Positions 22,207 through 24,034 of a stretch of DNA of 24,034 bases are shown here, piece after piece (within the stretch, counting starts at the first letter, position 1; each line of letters opens with the position of its first letter). The translations under genes and the position numbers were made by a program. The notes under the pieces are model-generated. The model saw nothing but the letters and a program-made list of their open reading frames with translations, was not told the DNA's origin and did no database searches. Origin of the DNA: a virus; IMG/VR virus record IMGVR_UViG_3300041403_000969, positions 1-24,034 of that record; one strand, 5' to 3'.

Positions 22207-22242
22207 AATAAAAAAGCCCAGTGGCCGTCACTCCACTAGGCT
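22206..22242 (-). terminator. Strong minus-strand terminator hairpin with a kissing-capable loop
   Basis: On the minus strand AGCCTAGTGG (22242-22233) pairs with CCACTGGGCT (22224-22215), ten pairs with one T-G wobble, closing an 8-nt loop AGTGACGG. A U-rich tract, TTTTTATTTT, follows to about 22205. It would end helicase transcripts or a small RNA. The loop is exactly complementary to part of the loop of the upstream hairpin at 22265-22301. Confidence 0.85.
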
Positions 22243-22311
22243 AATTATGGCTTATTGCCAATGCGGTTCTTTGCTGTAGTGACGGCAGACAGTAAAGAAC
22301 CCCGTTTCATG
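22206..22311 (-). ncRNA. Putative structured small RNA with complementary hairpin loops
   Basis: Minus-strand hairpin 1: GGTTCTTT (22301-22294) pairs with AAAGAACC (22272-22265), then an A/C mismatch, then CTGT/ACAG, with the 11-nt loop CTGCCGTCACT. Hairpin 2 is the terminator with loop AGTGACGG. CCGTCACT of loop 1 is a perfect 8-nt complement of loop 2, so the loops can kiss. A promoter-like TTTG, 20 bp, TACATTAG lies just upstream (22315-22346). The RNA would be about 100 nt with promoter and terminator. It could instead be the 3' UTR of the helicase mRNA acting as a switchable terminator. No known RNA family is recognised. Confidence 0.45.
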
Positions 22312-22314
22312 CTG

Positions 22315-22346
22315 CTAATGTACGTTGTAATTTTGTATTATGCAAA
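22315..22346 (-). promoter_or_regulatory. Candidate promoter for the small RNA
   Basis: On the minus strand TTTG (22346-22343, in the last codons of the helicase gene) is followed after 20 bases by TACATTAG (22322-22315), which matches five of the six fixed positions of TAnnTTTG. The spacing equals that of the promoter at 18297-18327. Weaker than that one. Confidence 0.4.
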
Positions 22347-23822
22347 CCCTTCTGCTTTTTTTCTTCGCACCAAATGCGGAAACCGCCCCTGATTATGATG
22401 CCACCAGCCCTTCTTCCAGCCCATCAGCTCCCGGAAGCGGTCAGCGTCTTCGTAGTTGTCTATTAGGTTGTGCAGCACCCAAAACGGCTTAATGGCTTTT
22501 GCTTTCGCCATTGCGGCAAGCTCTTCAAGGCTTTCTGCCTGCTTTGCTATCTGCAACCGTTCGCGCTTAGGGACTTCGACAAGCTGAGCGATGCGCTCTT
22601 CAAGTTCTTCTTCTTCGCTTTTGACAAACTCGTAGCCGCATTCAGGGCAGGACCTGACGGCAGTGTGCATCATGTACTGGCATTCAGGGCATTCTTTGAC
22701 CGGGCTTGCCTCCTGCTTTTTGCTCCGCTTTTTTGGCGGGTGCAGGCTCCATTCGCGGTCAGTCTCCCACAGGCCATGCTCGCGGGTATTGTCGCCAAAA
22801 TCTAGAATGAAGAACTCCTGCTTTTTGCCGGGCACCACCCGGCTTCCACGGCCTACCATCTGCAAGAACAGCGGCAGGCTTTTGGTTGCGCGGTAGAGGA
22901 TAACCACCTCCGTCTCCGGCGCATCAAAGCCAGTCGTAAAAAGCCCTACATTACAGAGGATTGCTCCGGGTGTATTGCGATACCAAGCAAGCGTCTTTGT
23001 GCGCTCAAAGCTGCGGGCAGTGCCGTCCAGGTGCTTAGCAGGCAATCCAGCTGCCTGTAGCTGCTCGCACATCTCAATAGATCCCTTGATGTTAGAAGCG
23101 AACAGTAATGCTTTTTTGCCGGGCGTAATCCTGTTGTAGTTTTCAATAACGCCAGCCCATACCTTTTGGCGGCTGTACTCCCTGCCCATCGCTTCGGTAT
23201 CGTAGTCCCTGCCCTTCATCTTCACCTGGCTCAAGTCTACCGGGTTGTTGAACGTGCGAGGATAAGCAAGGTAGCCCTGCTCAATCAGGCTGCTGATGGT
23301 TACAGGCTCAATGATAGTATCGTAATCCTCAATAAGCGGCCGCATGCCCCTGTCTCGGTAAGGCGTTGCAGTAGCACCAATCACAATAGTCCTGTCTGAG
23401 ATGTGCTCAAACAATCGATTGAAAACCTGTTTGTGCGCCTCATCAAAAATGATGACGTCAAAGCGCTTCATCAGGTTCTGATAGCGTGCATCTTTCTTCA
23501 GCCTCCGCTTAAGCGTTTCAGCCATCGCTGTATATAGGTTGGGGTTCAGAAAGTCAGGCTCTTTGCCTGGCTTGATCTGCTCCGGCTTCATCCCGAACGC
23601 ATTGAGCGCCCCGCCTGCTTGCATCAACAGTTCTGTCCTGTCAGTGACAATAAGCACTGTGCTGCCTTTCTCCATCGCGCTCTTGCAGATTGCAGTGAAG
23701 GTTATCGTCTTACCTGCTCCGGTAGGTTTGCAAAGGATAAGGCGCTTATTGCCCTCGATGATTGCTCTTTTCGCTTCGTTGATTGCCCGCTCTTGATAGG
23801 GGCGTAGGGTTATTTGTTTCAT
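22338..23822 (-). CDS. Superfamily 2 DEAD/DEAH-box helicase with zinc ribbon
   Basis: A 494-residue SF2 helicase. Motifs in order: LRPYQERAI (Q-like, near residue 6), Walker A PTGAGKT at 33-39, Walker B DEAH at 127-130, motif III GATATP at 149-154, motif V near GLFTTGFDAPE (293-303), and motif VI QMVGRGSR at 321-328. A zinc ribbon follows (C378, C381, C392, C395 in CPECQYM and CPECGYE), then a helical C-terminal region ending with a basic RRKKAEGFA. This arrangement is common in phage replication or recombination helicases of the UvsW/RadD-like type. It starts in ATGA overlap with the upstream gene and ends before the hairpin region. Confidence 0.93.
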   Translation of the reverse strand: MKQITLRPYQERAINEAKRAIIEGNKRLILCKPTGAGKTITFTAICKSAMEKGSTVLIVTDRTELLMQAGGALNAFGMKPEQIKPGKEPDFLNPNLYTAMAETLKRRLKKDARYQNLMKRFDVIIFDEAHKQVFNRLFEHISDRTIVIGATATPYRDRGMRPLIEDYDTIIEPVTISSLIEQGYLAYPRTFNNPVDLSQVKMKGRDYDTEAMGREYSRQKVWAGVIENYNRITPGKKALLFASNIKGSIEMCEQLQAAGLPAKHLDGTARSFERTKTLAWYRNTPGAILCNVGLFTTGFDAPETEVVILYRATKSLPLFLQMVGRGSRVVPGKKQEFFILDFGDNTREHGLWETDREWSLHPPKKRSKKQEASPVKECPECQYMMHTAVRSCPECGYEFVKSEEEELEERIAQLVEVPKRERLQIAKQAESLEELAAMAKAKAIKPFWVLHNLIDNYEDADRFRELMGWKKGWWHHNQGRFPHLVRRKKAEGFA

Positions 23823-24034
23823 CGTTCTACTCGTTTTGGTGCTGCATTCATGCCTTCAATCCTGATGTCTTCAACCTGCTCAATGCCGCTGAGCTGTATT
23901 TCATACTCGATGACGTAATCAGTAAGCAAGGCTTTCAAGCTCGTAGCGTTGGGCCACTGCCTGAAGTACCCGGCTGCTGACAGGTAGCAGGTGAAGCTAT
24001 CCCTGTCAAGCCATGCTTCGCGCTGATCGTCAGT
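23819..24034 (-). CDS. C-terminal part of an unknown phage gene (partial)
   Basis: The frame is open from the window edge to TGA at 23821-23819, overlapping the helicase ATG (ATGA), and gives the last 71 residues. Visible content: an aromatic helical stretch (REAWLDRDSFTCYLSAAGYF), RQWPNATSLKALLTDYVIEY, then beta-like EIQLSGIEQVEDIRIEGMNA. No domain is recognised. The coupling to the helicase suggests a role in replication or recombination. Confidence 0.6.
   Translation of the reverse strand, partial: TDDQREAWLDRDSFTCYLSAAGYFRQWPNATSLKALLTDYVIEYEIQLSGIEQVEDIRIEGMNAAPKRVER

Noticed and set aside
22326-22335. TAATTTTG on the plus strand as a rightward promoter
   Set aside because: The -7 element fits, but there is no TTG at the required spacing and it would run antisense into the helicase gene.
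1-24034. CRISPR array, tRNA genes, diversity-generating retroelement or insertion sequence
   Set aside because: I saw no regularly spaced repeats, cloverleaf-like sequence, reverse transcriptase gene, template/variable repeat pair or transposase frame. Close inspection by software could still find a diverged case.

Overview
The window is a continuous stretch of a tailed-phage genome (free phage or prophage), most likely a long-tailed siphovirus of a Bacteroidota host. The siphovirus call rests on the ordered head-tail connector, tail tube, frameshifted tail chaperone, tape measure and tail-tip genes, with no sheath gene. The Bacteroidota call is inference from these signs: starts without Shine-Dalgarno sequences but with A/C-rich leaders, a near-perfect Bacteroidota-type promoter (TTG, 20 bp, TATATTTG), signal peptides cleaved before Gln (A-Q-P), and an orphan protein resembling a Bacteroidota-specific family. 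No integrase, terminase, portal, tRNA, CRISPR array or IS element is visible.

Plus strand, 1-16490, is one tightly packed late operon with TAATG/TGATG/ATGA overlaps. It runs: end of an upstream gene; head-tail connectors and tail completion proteins (99-2080); a small protein; tail tube (2346-2771); tail chaperone pair with a canonical A AAA AAC -1 slippery heptamer (2781-3508); tape measure (3501-5837); tail tip protein (5837-8326); a fibre with a Sec signal peptide and YadA-like repeats (8353-10965); a LamG-like receptor-binding candidate with an AT-rich C-terminal half (10965-11846); four orphan proteins plus a 31-residue membrane peptide (11848-13913); a holin-like protein (13938-14279); a small protein; a secreted subtilisin-family protease (14465-16090); and an orphan gene. 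It ends at a rho-independent terminator (16515-16550). A lone metallophosphoesterase gene (16576-17733) follows with its own terminator.

Minus strand, 24034-17803, runs towards the late operon. It starts with the end of an unknown gene, then an SF2 helicase with a zinc ribbon, a hairpin-rich intergenic region, a small protein, a DUF3223/HNH-like protein, SSB, a run of small accessory proteins joined by start/stop overlaps (including a 26-residue membrane peptide), a Cys-rich protein, an N-acetylmuramoyl-L-alanine amidase (endolysin), and two small orphans. This is the replication/early side, but it also carries the endolysin, away from the holin.

The most interesting new element is at about 22206-22346 on the minus strand. 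A promoter-like pair in the 3' end of the helicase gene is followed by two hairpins, the second a terminator, whose loops are perfectly complementary over 8 nt. This suggests a roughly 100-nt kissing-loop RNA or a regulated terminator. Also notable are the exported fibre and exported protease inside a virion operon, the frameshift, two tiny membrane proteins, and a shared leader motif before the minus-strand genes.
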